Assembly (NCBI GenBank): GCA_050953725.1
Contig: JBMNNB010000001.1
Coordinates: 806,001 to 870,000, forward strand
Reading direction: 5' to 3'
Source: DTU053 sp012520115
Lineage (GTDB): Bacteria; Bacillota; Clostridia; Oscillospirales; Acutalibacteraceae
Length of the DNA: 64,000 nt
The notes under the pieces were generated by a model. The model was not told where the DNA came from and ran no database searches. It saw only the letters and a list, made by a program, of their open reading frames with translations. Positions within the stretch are counted from its first letter, which is position 1, and each line of letters begins with the position of its first letter. A program made the position numbers and the translations under genes. Positions 39,160 to 47,543 of the stretch are shown here, in pieces.

Positions 39160-41796
39160 TTATTTAAGCATTGCGGAGAGAGCCTCCTCAGCCGCAGCTA
39201 ATGCCTCGTCAATCTTAGAGATATCCTTGCCGCCGGCCATTGCGCTTTCAGGCTTGCCGCCGCCCTTGCCGCCTGCGACAGCCGCAACGGCTTTTACAAG
39301 ATTGCCTGCGTGTGCGCCTGCCTTAACGGCCTCGCTGCCGCAGACTGCACAGAAGGTACAGGTGCCCTTTTCACTCTGAGAAGCTGCTATAATGGCAACT
39401 ACATCATCACCGCTTTCCTTTGCGCTGTCGGCAGCAGCCCTTGCCTCGTCGGCGGTGGCTTCGCCTATATTGGCGGTGATAAGCTTAATACCCTTTATCT
39501 CAGCAAGAACACTAAGCTGAGAGCTTAGCTTAGATGATGCAATCTCTGCCTTTAAGGCAGCAATCTCCTTATCCTTCTGCTTTAATTCCTTATTCAGAAG
39601 CGCAGCCTTTTCTGAAATGTCGTTTATGTCGTTGCACTTTAAGGCCTCGGCGGTTTCATAAAGCTGAGCGGTTTTATTTCTGATATATTGGAGCAGATTG
39701 TGACCCGTCAGAGCCTCAATACGGCGAACACCTGCGGCGACTGAAGTTTCGGAGATAATTTTAAACAAACCGATTTCACCTGTATTGGAAACATGAGTTC
39801 CGCCGCAAAGCTCTGATGAAAAATCGCCCGCAGAAACTACTCTGACCGTATCGGAATACTTCTCGCCGAACAGCGCAATAGCGCCTTTAGCCTTAGCTTC
39901 ATCAAGGCTCATTACTGCTGTCGTGACATCTTTTGCTTCCATTATAGCCTTGTTTACCATATTCTCAACAGCAGTTATTTCGTCAGAGGTGAGTGCAGAG
40001 AAATGAGTAAAGTCAAAGCGCATAAGCTCGGGCGTGACACTCTGGCCTGCCTGCTCGACATGCTGGCCTAAGACACTCTTTAAGGCGGCATGAAGCAGAT
40101 GAGCGGAGGTGTGATTCTTCTTTACTGCCTCCCTTGAAGCAGCGTTTACGCTTGCCTTTACAGCCGAGCCGGCTGAAACGGAAGCGCCTTCGGAAACATA
40201 GCCCTTGTGAATATAAACATTCTTAGCGGTTTTTATTGTTTCGGTAACGGTGAATACAAAATCCGCACCTGTAATTGTGCCAGTATCTCCGCACTGACCG
40301 CCGCCCAAGGCATAGAAGGGGGTCTTTTCGAGAACGATAGCGGTTTCCTTAGCTTCTTTGTCAATCGATTCAACAAGCTCGCCGTTTGAAATAAGGGCAA
40401 CAATTTTTGTATCTGTTTCATCAAGCTCATAGCCTACAAACTCGGTTTCGGGATAATCCTTCAAAGCTGCGGCAGAATCCTTCCAGGCGTCTGCGCCGCT
40501 GAACTTTCTGGCTTCCCTTGCCTTTTGCTTATGCAGGGCCGAAAGCTCCTCAAACTTTGCTTTATCAAGGGTTTTACCCTGCTCCGTAACAATTTCTTCT
40601 GTAAGGTCAATGGGGAAACCGAAGGTATCGGACAGCTTGAAAGCATCCTCGCCGCTGAGGTTGTCCCTGCCCTCGAGCATTTCAAAGAGCAGCTTCATTC
40701 CGGCGTCTATTGTTCTGAGGAAGTTCTCCTCCTCATGGGTTATGACGTTGATAATATAGTCGTGCTTTTCGGTTAAGTCAGGATAAGCTCCGGCGTTGAA
40801 TTTAATAACGCTTTCGGCAAGTTCAGAAAGGAAGGGTCTGTCTATGCCTAAAAGCCTGCCGTGCCTTGCGGCTCTTCTTAACAGCCTTCTTAAAACGTAG
40901 CCCCTGCCTTCGTTAGAGGGCATAATTCCGTCGCCGACCATCATTACGGTGCTGCGGATATGGTCCGTGATAACTCTTAAGGAAACATCCTTTTTCGCAT
41001 CGGTGAGATATTTAACGCCAGAAATATCACTGACAAGCTCCATTATGCCCTTGACGGTGTCGACCTCAAAGAGATTCGGAGCGCCCTGAAGAATGCAGGC
41101 AAGCCTTTCAAGACCCATGCCCGTGTCAATGTTCGGATGAGCAAGCGGGCTGTACTCTCCGTCGCTGCTCTTTTCAAACTGAGTGAAAACAAGGTTCCAG
41201 AACTCAACATAGCGGTCGCAGTCGCAGCCGACACCGCAGTCGGGTGAGCCGCAGCCGAACTCCTCGCCCATATCGAAATAAATCTCGGAGCAGGGGCCGC
41301 ATGGTCCGGAATCAAGCTCCCAGAAGTTGTCCTCCTTGCCCATTCTTTTGATATGGTCCTCAGCTATGCCTACTTCCTTTGTCCAGATGTCATAGGCCTC
41401 GTCATCATCAAGATAGACCGTAGCATAGAGCCTGTCCAGCGGGATTTCGAGAACCTTAGTACAAAATTCCCACGCCCAGGAAATAGCTTCACGCTTAAAA
41501 TAATCGCCGAATGAGAAGTTGCCGAGCATCTCAAAGAATGTGCCGTGCCTTGCGGTCTTGCCAACACGCTCGATATCGGGAGTCCTTATGCATTTCTGGC
41601 AGGTCGTAACTCTTTTGCTGGGGGGAGTTACTTCTCCGGTGAAATATTTCTTCATGGGAGCCATGCCTGCGTTTATAAGCAGCAGACTCTTATCTCCATC
41701 GGGAACCAATGAGAAGCTGGGAAGCCTTAAATGTCCCTTGCTTTCAAAAAACTTCAGGTATTTTTCTCTTATTTCGTTGAGTCCTGTCCACTCCAT
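39160..41796 (-). CDS. alaS: alanyl-tRNA synthetase
   Basis: Class II synthetase charging tRNA-Ala. Present: GLNEIREKYLKFFESKGH (start), FEMLGNFSFGDYFK, GPCGPCSEIYFDMGEEFGC, the editing site HTSAHLLHAALKSVLG and CGGTHV, and a C-terminal oligomerisation domain with GGKGGGKPESAMAGG. The ATG at 41796 has GGAGG 9 nt upstream; a much longer open frame runs on into the T-box leader and is not coding. 878 residues, standard length. Confidence 0.97.
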   Translation of the reverse strand: MEWTGLNEIREKYLKFFESKGHLRLPSFSLVPDGDKSLLLINAGMAPMKKYFTGEVTPPSKRVTTCQKCIRTPDIERVGKTARHGTFFEMLGNFSFGDYFKREAISWAWEFCTKVLEIPLDRLYATVYLDDDEAYDIWTKEVGIAEDHIKRMGKEDNFWELDSGPCGPCSEIYFDMGEEFGCGSPDCGVGCDCDRYVEFWNLVFTQFEKSSDGEYSPLAHPNIDTGMGLERLACILQGAPNLFEVDTVKGIMELVSDISGVKYLTDAKKDVSLRVITDHIRSTVMMVGDGIMPSNEGRGYVLRRLLRRAARHGRLLGIDRPFLSELAESVIKFNAGAYPDLTEKHDYIINVITHEEENFLRTIDAGMKLLFEMLEGRDNLSGEDAFKLSDTFGFPIDLTEEIVTEQGKTLDKAKFEELSALHKQKAREARKFSGADAWKDSAAALKDYPETEFVGYELDETDTKIVALISNGELVESIDKEAKETAIVLEKTPFYALGGGQCGDTGTITGADFVFTVTETIKTAKNVYIHKGYVSEGASVSAGSAVKASVNAASREAVKKNHTSAHLLHAALKSVLGQHVEQAGQSVTPELMRFDFTHFSALTSDEITAVENMVNKAIMEAKDVTTAVMSLDEAKAKGAIALFGEKYSDTVRVVSAGDFSSELCGGTHVSNTGEIGLFKIISETSVAAGVRRIEALTGHNLLQYIRNKTAQLYETAEALKCNDINDISEKAALLNKELKQKDKEIAALKAEIASSKLSSQLSVLAEIKGIKLITANIGEATADEARAAADSAKESGDDVVAIIAASQSEKGTCTFCAVCGSEAVKAGAHAGNLVKAVAAVAGGKGGGKPESAMAGGKDISKIDEALAAAEEALSAMLK

Positions 41797-42045
41797 TAAT
41801 ATTTGCCTCCAAATACTTGTAAATACAAAATTGGCGCCTTTTACAAATTGGGACGACAGAAAGCCGCGGTACCACCCAAATTGCGCAAAGCGCCACTCAA
41901 TTTCCTTAACGCGGAGAACGCTTCGGATTAACGAAGAGGCTATAAGCCGGCCCACCGCCGCAACGCAGGACATCCCACCAAAAGTCCCTCTCTGAAGCGT
42001 TTACTGACGGATTCTGCTTAATCATCGCCTTATTATTTATTTGAC
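41797..42045 (-). promoter_or_regulatory. T-box leader of alaS (tRNA-Ala sensing)
   Basis: About 250 nt between the predicted start and alaS hold the T-box core GGGTGGTACCGCGG (41864-41877 on the complement) that pairs with an uncharged tRNA acceptor end, followed by CGTCCC as in T-boxes. Upstream are AGAGAGGGA and GGTGG elements of the stem I apical region and an AGGC/GCCT base helix enclosing a GCTTATA segment, so a GCU (Ala) specifier is likely but not proven. Uncharged tRNA-Ala should turn alaS on. Confidence 0.88.
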
Positions 42046-42051
42046 TGAACA

Positions 42052-42080
42052 ATTATATTATCCGATTGAAAAAAAGTCAA
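42052..42080 (-). promoter_or_regulatory. promoter of alaS
   Basis: TTGACT (42075-42080), 17 nt, perfect TATAAT (42052-42057). It begins just after the end of the Tad operon. Confidence 0.8.
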
Positions 42081-42093
42081 TCCTGAAAGATAG

Positions 42094-43848
42094 CTACTGA
42101 ACCAGAACTATACGATTGACAGTTTTGCTGACATTAAGAGGATTTCCGTTAAGATTCCTTCTAATGTTCATAGTACCTACGCCGCCGGAAAAAGAATTTG
42201 CTATCATATTTCCATAAATGTCAATAATACCACCCAAATGAATATTTCCTTTAGGAGCATAGATTATTCCCGTGACAACAGTTTTTGAGAGAGATATGCT
42301 TATGTTGCCATTAATAGCATAGAATGCGATATCAATTTGTGTGTTGTTATTGGCCTCTCCTCGATAATTCAAGTCATTTTCCGCAAAAACATAAGCGGAC
42401 CCTACTAAAGCAGTATTGCAGTTAAAATTATCACCGGCATAAATAACACCTTTAGCTATATTACACCTGCTTTGTATTGTAATTGATTCTTTGCATAGGA
42501 GAGTAATGTTGTTTGAAATAAGACCATTGTTAAAATTCATCGCCTTTGCTGAGTAAAATAGGCCGTCATGTTCAACATTACCACCGTTTAAAGTAACTGT
42601 ACCTTGACATATAACGTCTGCTTTACCTTTATAAGTGTTATTTGTTCTCAAATTTCCGTCGCAATATAGTACACCGGGAACATTTGAGTTTATACCGTAA
42701 AAGTTAAATAAATTGCCTATTGTAATATTACCTTTGCATATTATTTTACCTTTTGCGCTGAAACTGTTACTCGTAATAAGGTTTCCGCCGACATAAATAT
42801 CGCCTTCAAATGAACTGACTCCGCCGATGTTAAGGTTTCCGCTGACAATAATAGTACCTTTACCGGTTAAAGAACCGCCTATTTGTAAGTCTCCATCAAC
42901 GCAAAGCAGGTCAGTACTGGCGTTCATGACGACATGTCTCTGAAATTTAGCGCCATTTTTCACATAAATCTCGCCGACAATGGTTGTTGTGTCCCAGATT
43001 TTAAGATCTAGTTTATTGTTGTAACCAGTTCTACCGGTAAGTGTTAAGTACTGTGCACTCGTGTTGTTAACAGTTGACGGAGAAATATAATTAACATCAT
43101 CCGGATTGAGCTTATTTTCGGCAGAAGAAAAGTTTGAAGCAGCAGTTTCTGTCGGGAAAGGAGGAACATACGCTGCAATGGAGTCCGAAAAGTCAGGCAT
43201 TGGAATATAACTCGCATTAGGATTTGTTGAGGCGATGTAAATCTTACTGTTACCGGAGTTGTAATAGCTTCCGGGCGCAACTCCGCTGACTTCACCAAAA
43301 ATGTTTATGACGCCGCCATCGATATTATATTTATTGTTTGTATGAATACTGCCGTAAATATTCATAGTGCCGACGCCATTCAGATTAAGCGGAATATCAC
43401 TTGAACCTGAGAATAACAGGTAGTCAAAATCCTGCTGTCCAACGTTAATCTCCTTAGATTGAGCTGCAGCAGTAGCAACACTTCCTATGGTGTCCACATT
43501 AAATACCTTGGCAAAGGAGGTTTTTGTTTCCTGCGAAGCCGTAACTCTGACAATGGAATCGCTATCTAAGAATTCAACGATAATCTCATCATCGCTGTTT
43601 ACTTTTACGCCGTTCTTCTTTGCATATTCGATTGCAGTTTGTCGTGCGGCCGCAGTGTCAGGGAGCTTCTGAGCAGCTGCAAGGGCAGCGCTGTCAAGAG
43701 CCGTCTGAAGCTGAGAGCGTTGATAATAGACCAAACCGAAGTCAACGGCTAAGGCAGTGAAGCCCATAAGCACTACCATGGAAATGGCTAAGAATATAAC
43801 CGCGACTCCGCTTTCCTCTTTAAAAAATAGGCGCAGTTTGCTTTTCAT
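42094..43848 (-). CDS. TadG-like protein with large beta-solenoid body
   Basis: Residues 1-60 are a Tad (TadE/TadG-like) N-terminus: EESGVAVIFLAISMVVLMGFTALAVDFG then YYQRSQLQTALDSAALAAAQ. Residues 130-560 are made of short repeating beta strands rich in Gly, Asn and Ile (for example GTIIVSGNLNIGG, GDIYVGGNLITSN, GKIICKGNITIGN), resembling polymer-forming or DUF7305-type solenoids, ending GIIYAPKGNIHLGG and IDIYGNMIANS. It would be exported and anchored, perhaps tied to the pilus. GGAGG lies 5 nt before ATG 43848. Last gene of the Tad operon, 584 residues. Confidence 0.8.
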   Translation of the reverse strand: MKSKLRLFFKEESGVAVIFLAISMVVLMGFTALAVDFGLVYYQRSQLQTALDSAALAAAQKLPDTAAARQTAIEYAKKNGVKVNSDDEIIVEFLDSDSIVRVTASQETKTSFAKVFNVDTIGSVATAAAQSKEINVGQQDFDYLLFSGSSDIPLNLNGVGTMNIYGSIHTNNKYNIDGGVINIFGEVSGVAPGSYYNSGNSKIYIASTNPNASYIPMPDFSDSIAAYVPPFPTETAASNFSSAENKLNPDDVNYISPSTVNNTSAQYLTLTGRTGYNNKLDLKIWDTTTIVGEIYVKNGAKFQRHVVMNASTDLLCVDGDLQIGGSLTGKGTIIVSGNLNIGGVSSFEGDIYVGGNLITSNSFSAKGKIICKGNITIGNLFNFYGINSNVPGVLYCDGNLRTNNTYKGKADVICQGTVTLNGGNVEHDGLFYSAKAMNFNNGLISNNITLLCKESITIQSRCNIAKGVIYAGDNFNCNTALVGSAYVFAENDLNYRGEANNNTQIDIAFYAINGNISISLSKTVVTGIIYAPKGNIHLGGIIDIYGNMIANSFSGGVGTMNIRRNLNGNPLNVSKTVNRIVLVQ

Positions 43849-43870
43849 GTCTACCTCCCCTTTAAAAGAG

Positions 43871-45181
43871 CTATTCTTCTTCGGAATCTTCCTTTTCAAT
43901 AGCATCAAAGGTTTCTAAAGCGTGTGAGAACTGTTTCTTAAGTTCTGTCAATAAGGAATCGGACTGTTTAAGGTGATAGGAATGTACCTGGATTAGCTTT
44001 ACAAGCTTTAATCTCTCATTAGCAGCCGCAGTTTCATACTCGTTCTTCTTCTGGGCAAATTCATACATCTGAGCTCTAAGGCTCTCCCTGAGCTCGGAGA
44101 TTTCCTTTTCAAGATGCTCATTCTGCTGCTCAAGAGAGGCAAGTCTGATTCTGAGGTCTGCTATTGTTGCCTGCTGTTTTTCGTTTTCATCGGTCTTTTT
44201 GTTCAGTTCAATGGAAATTGAGTTAAGCTCGGCTTCAACTGCCGACAGCTTTGCGGCTGCGGCGGAATAATCGACCTTCAGCTTGCCGTATGCTTCAAGC
44301 TGAATATTGTTCTCGCTGATAATATTTGCAAGCTTTTTGTTCTCTTCCTTGAGCTTTTCGATGCTTGCATTAAGACTTTCGATTTTCTTTTCAAGGTTTT
44401 CTTTTTCGATAGCGGTTTTTGCAAGGCCGACCTCAAATTCCTTCAAGCGCTGTGCTTCCTGCGAAAGCAGGTTAAATTTGTTGCTGAGGTCGTTGAATTT
44501 AACCTGAAGCTCGTTGTTATCCTTCTTGCTGCTAAGCTTATTGAGCGCCTCGTTCATTTTGTCTTCTGCGAGGACGGCACGCTCCTCTGCAAGTCTGAGC
44601 TTTGTTTTAGCCTTATTAAGCTCTTCCTCGGCGATTCTCTGAGCATCCTTTGCCTTACTCAGCTGCTCTGACATAGTCTTTGAAGCCTTTTCGGCTTCGG
44701 CGGCAATGGCACGGGATTTAGCCGCATCCTTTGAAGCCTCTTCGGCCTCCTTGCGGGCCTGTTCCTGTGCGTCAAGGGCCTGCGAAAGCTCCTCTTCAAA
44801 GGTCTTTCTCGATACTATGAGCCTTTCCTCGGCATCCTCAGCCCTTTTGACTGCGTCCTGATTCTGTACTTTAAGCCAGTCACGCTCACGGGCAATAAGG
44901 GTAATATTGTTCTTCAGCTCCTCAAGCCTGTCCGCATACATCTGGCAGGTTTTATTATAATTCTCAAACTGGTCGTCAATATAAGCATAAACCTCATCGG
45001 GGTCAAGTCCGCCGAAAATGGCTTTTTTAAAGGTTACGGAAGTCCTGATGGGGCAAGAAAGGCCGTCATCAAGATTTAGGACAGTATCCTGACCGTTTTC
45101 AGAGTTCACAGCCACAGTAGCTTCTGAATTCTGTTCGGCCTTTGTTTCATCAATAGAGTTATCATTAGGAGTCTGATTCAT
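43871..45181 (-). CDS. coiled-coil protein with DivIVA-like N-terminal segment
   Basis: A 436-residue soluble protein with no membrane segment. After a polar stretch, residues 45-80 read TFKKAIFGGLDPDEVYAYID, in the pattern of DivIVA/GpsB N-terminal domains (hydrophobic-Gly-x-DxxEVxxYID). Residues 85-410 are an almost unbroken coiled coil rich in Glu, Lys and Ala. It lies between the DUF192 and TadG genes at the end of the Tad operon, so it may position the pilus machine at the cell pole or septum. GGGGGAC lies 5 nt before the ATG. Function inferred. Confidence 0.72.
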   Translation of the reverse strand: MNQTPNDNSIDETKAEQNSEATVAVNSENGQDTVLNLDDGLSCPIRTSVTFKKAIFGGLDPDEVYAYIDDQFENYNKTCQMYADRLEELKNNITLIARERDWLKVQNQDAVKRAEDAEERLIVSRKTFEEELSQALDAQEQARKEAEEASKDAAKSRAIAAEAEKASKTMSEQLSKAKDAQRIAEEELNKAKTKLRLAEERAVLAEDKMNEALNKLSSKKDNNELQVKFNDLSNKFNLLSQEAQRLKEFEVGLAKTAIEKENLEKKIESLNASIEKLKEENKKLANIISENNIQLEAYGKLKVDYSAAAAKLSAVEAELNSISIELNKKTDENEKQQATIADLRIRLASLEQQNEHLEKEISELRESLRAQMYEFAQKKNEYETAAANERLKLVKLIQVHSYHLKQSDSLLTELKKQFSHALETFDAIEKEDSEEE

Positions 45182-45238
45182 TTATTGTCCCCCTATGTAG
45201 CAATATTTACAAAATCTTAAGAAAATTATACGTCAGCC

Positions 45239-45586
45239 TTATGCAAAAGTCAACACGTCATCAACATTGATGCCGAGTTTCTCAGCATCGCCTGCATTTA
45301 ATTCGAGAACACTTTTTGACTCCTTAATTCTCCTGACGCTGACACCCGGAGCGATATTTCTGTCTATGCAGACAACCTTAAAGTCCTTGTTAAAATAAAC
45401 GACATCAATTGAGAATTTCATAAAATACGTATGAATCTGCGAACAGGGATAAAGCAGTAATCCCGTACCTTGTTCCAACGATTTTCTGAACATCAGTCCT
45501 TTAAGTCTTGCGAAAAAGGAGTTGGCAAATTCAACTTTCTTTACTATCGGTTTTCCCTCTGACGAGTATAGCTTTAGGGTCTTCAA
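45239..45586 (-). CDS. DUF192 family protein
   Basis: A 115-residue protein with the DUF192 (PF02643) pattern: FANSFFARLKGLMFRKSL, GLLLYPCSQIHTYFMKFSIDVVYFN and VLELNAGDAEKLGINVDD. The fold is small and beta-rich; its biochemical role is unknown although the family is widespread and often secreted. Here it lacks a signal peptide. TTG 45586 is 8 nt after GCAGG; the alternative GTG overlaps that site. It follows tadC by 13 nt in the Tad operon, an association seen in other Tad clusters. Confidence 0.85.
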   Translation of the reverse strand: MKTLKLYSSEGKPIVKKVEFANSFFARLKGLMFRKSLEQGTGLLLYPCSQIHTYFMKFSIDVVYFNKDFKVVCIDRNIAPGVSVRRIKESKSVLELNAGDAEKLGINVDDVLTFA

Positions 45587-45599
45587 TAATCTCACCTGC

Positions 45600-46532
45600 T
45601 TATAAGAAATGATCCATTATCGTTAATACTGTGGGACCTAAGATTATTATAAAGATAACGGGGAAAATAAACGCAACCATGGGGAGCATCATTTTGATGG
45701 GTGCCTTCATTCCCTTTTCCCTTGCCATCTGGCGCCTTGTTTCTCTGAGCTGTTCGGACTGGACCTTCATAACATTGTTGATGGGAATACCGAGCTGGTC
45801 GGCCTGAGCCAGAGCAGCGGAAAAGGTCTTAAGCTCCTGAATATTACTGTTTTCGCCCAATGACCTTAAAGCCTCACGTCTGGGCTTACCCATCTGAATT
45901 TCTCTGTAAAGAATCTTAAGCTCCGTGATAAACGGTCCTTCCAGCTTTTCGGCAACCTTAATCAGCGCTGCGTCAAAGCTTAAGCCCGCCTCAATACAAA
46001 CACCGAGAAGGTCCATAGCGTCGGGAAGCTGATTTCTGATTGCCTCCTGATAGCTGTTCACCTTGGAACGCAGAATGTAGGTGGGAGCTATCATTCCTAA
46101 CATCAAGCCGACCAATATAATTAACAACATAATTAACGGATCGGATTTGATTGCCAATGCGACAATTAGTGCTACTATTGTCGTGATAACTGCCGTGATA
46201 TTCTTTATAAAGATAAAGTCCGGAGCGGACATATTTACGCCCGCCAGCCTTAACATCCTTTCGGTCTGCTCGAATTTTGCATTGGCGGCAGCAGGATTTT
46301 GATTCTTCTTTAAGTTTACCTTAGGCAGCTTTGTGCGAATCTTTTTTATCAACGGCGCAATAAAGCGCTCGTAAAAGGATTTATCCAAATCCTCAAAAAC
46401 GGGCAGCTTGCTCGTACCGTCAATATATTCGATTCTTTTTTGCTTCAGGTCCTGATTCGAGCCGAAATAGCTGAGAACGGACACAGCTACAAAAAACGCA
46501 AGAATCGAATAAAGTATTACAAGTATCTCCAT
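45600..46532 (-). CDS. tadC: Tad pilus inner-membrane protein TadC
   Basis: TadC belongs to the type II secretion F family and with TadB forms the membrane platform for pilus assembly. The 310-residue protein has an N-terminal membrane helix, paired helices at residues 110-150, the cytosolic F domain (LPDAMDLLGVCIEAGLSFDAAL, IREI-type region EIQMGKPRREALRSLG) and a C-terminal membrane pair (KMMLPMVAFIFPVIFIIILGP). It follows tadB by 27 nt. Confidence 0.92.
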   Translation of the reverse strand: MEILVILYSILAFFVAVSVLSYFGSNQDLKQKRIEYIDGTSKLPVFEDLDKSFYERFIAPLIKKIRTKLPKVNLKKNQNPAAANAKFEQTERMLRLAGVNMSAPDFIFIKNITAVITTIVALIVALAIKSDPLIMLLIILVGLMLGMIAPTYILRSKVNSYQEAIRNQLPDAMDLLGVCIEAGLSFDAALIKVAEKLEGPFITELKILYREIQMGKPRREALRSLGENSNIQELKTFSAALAQADQLGIPINNVMKVQSEQLRETRRQMAREKGMKAPIKMMLPMVAFIFPVIFIIILGPTVLTIMDHFL

Positions 46533-46559
46533 AATACAACCTGCCTTTCACATATAGGC

Positions 46560-47543
46560 TCAGTATTTGATGTTGATAATCTTCTTGATAATTATCGCAC
46601 CTATAAACTCCATTACCGCCGCAACACCGATCATTATCTGACCTCTCGGGTCGGTAAATAATGAGCTGATGTAATCGGGTGCGATAATCATAAGTATACC
46701 GGCAAGGCCTACGGGCAGAATTCCGACGACAAGGCCTGACATTCTTCCCTGAGCGGTCAGGGACTTGATTTCGCCCCTGATTCTGAGTCTCTCTTTAATG
46801 GTATTTGCGATAGTTTCGAGAATTTCGGAGAGGTTACCGCCGGTTTGCCTTTGAATATTAACGGCGGAGATTGCAATAAGCAAATCGGAGCTTTTAAGCC
46901 TTTCGACCATATTATTCAGTGCTACCTCAAGTGGGTTGCCGTATTTGACCTCAATCAGAACTCTTGAAAACTCGGAGCTTATCGGCGGGCTCATTTCGTT
47001 TACTATTGTCTCAAGCGCCTGCTGGAAGCTGAGTCCCGAACGCAGGCAGTTACAGATAATCATTAAAGCGTCACTGAGCTGAGAGTCAAAGTCTGCAACC
47101 CTCTTTTTCTTTCTCATTGCCAGGAAAAGAACGGGGGCGACAGCGCCGAGGAAGGCAAGAGTTGCCGAGGGCATGATTTTCTGAGTGAACAGAGCGGCAA
47201 GTCCCGAAGGCACGAAAACAAGAAGTATCCAAATGAGGGCAAATTCCTCGGGACGCATCGCAATGCCCGCAAGAACAAGCTCATTCAGAATCCTGTCAAC
47301 AAACTTCCGCTGTCCCAACGCTCCTCGTTTTCCGAGACGCTCCTCAACGGTTTCCGACTGTCTACCCTTTTCAAGCTCGATGGTGTCGAAAATCGTAAGC
47401 TGCCTACCCTTTATTTTGAGCAGGCGCTTTAAGATTGCCCTCTTATCCTTTGTGAAGTAATTGTAGAAGATGATTACTCCGACAAAGATAGTAAAGCCCA
47501 TCAGAACAGCAAATATCAGGCTTCTAATCTGTAAACCAGTCAC
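46560..47543 (-). CDS. tadB: Tad pilus inner-membrane protein TadB
   Basis: The type II secretion F domain is at residues 150-280 (QLSDALMIICNCLRSGLSFQQALE, EMSPPISSEFSRVLIEVKYG, RLRIRGEIKSLTAQGRMS), with membrane segments at residues 10-28, 100-145 and near the C-terminus. It is the partner of TadC. GTG start; it overlaps the end of cpaF by 20 nt, so translation is coupled. Confidence 0.92.
   Translation of the reverse strand: MTGLQIRSLIFAVLMGFTIFVGVIIFYNYFTKDKRAILKRLLKIKGRQLTIFDTIELEKGRQSETVEERLGKRGALGQRKFVDRILNELVLAGIAMRPEEFALIWILLVFVPSGLAALFTQKIMPSATLAFLGAVAPVLFLAMRKKKRVADFDSQLSDALMIICNCLRSGLSFQQALETIVNEMSPPISSEFSRVLIEVKYGNPLEVALNNMVERLKSSDLLIAISAVNIQRQTGGNLSEILETIANTIKERLRIRGEIKSLTAQGRMSGLVVGILPVGLAGILMIIAPDYISSLFTDPRGQIMIGVAAVMEFIGAIIIKKIINIKY

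Noticed and set aside
41797..41973. In-frame extension of alaS by 59 codons
   Set aside because: The extension is the T-box leader RNA; the conserved GGTGGTACC core and the GGAGG before ATG 41796 show the protein begins later.
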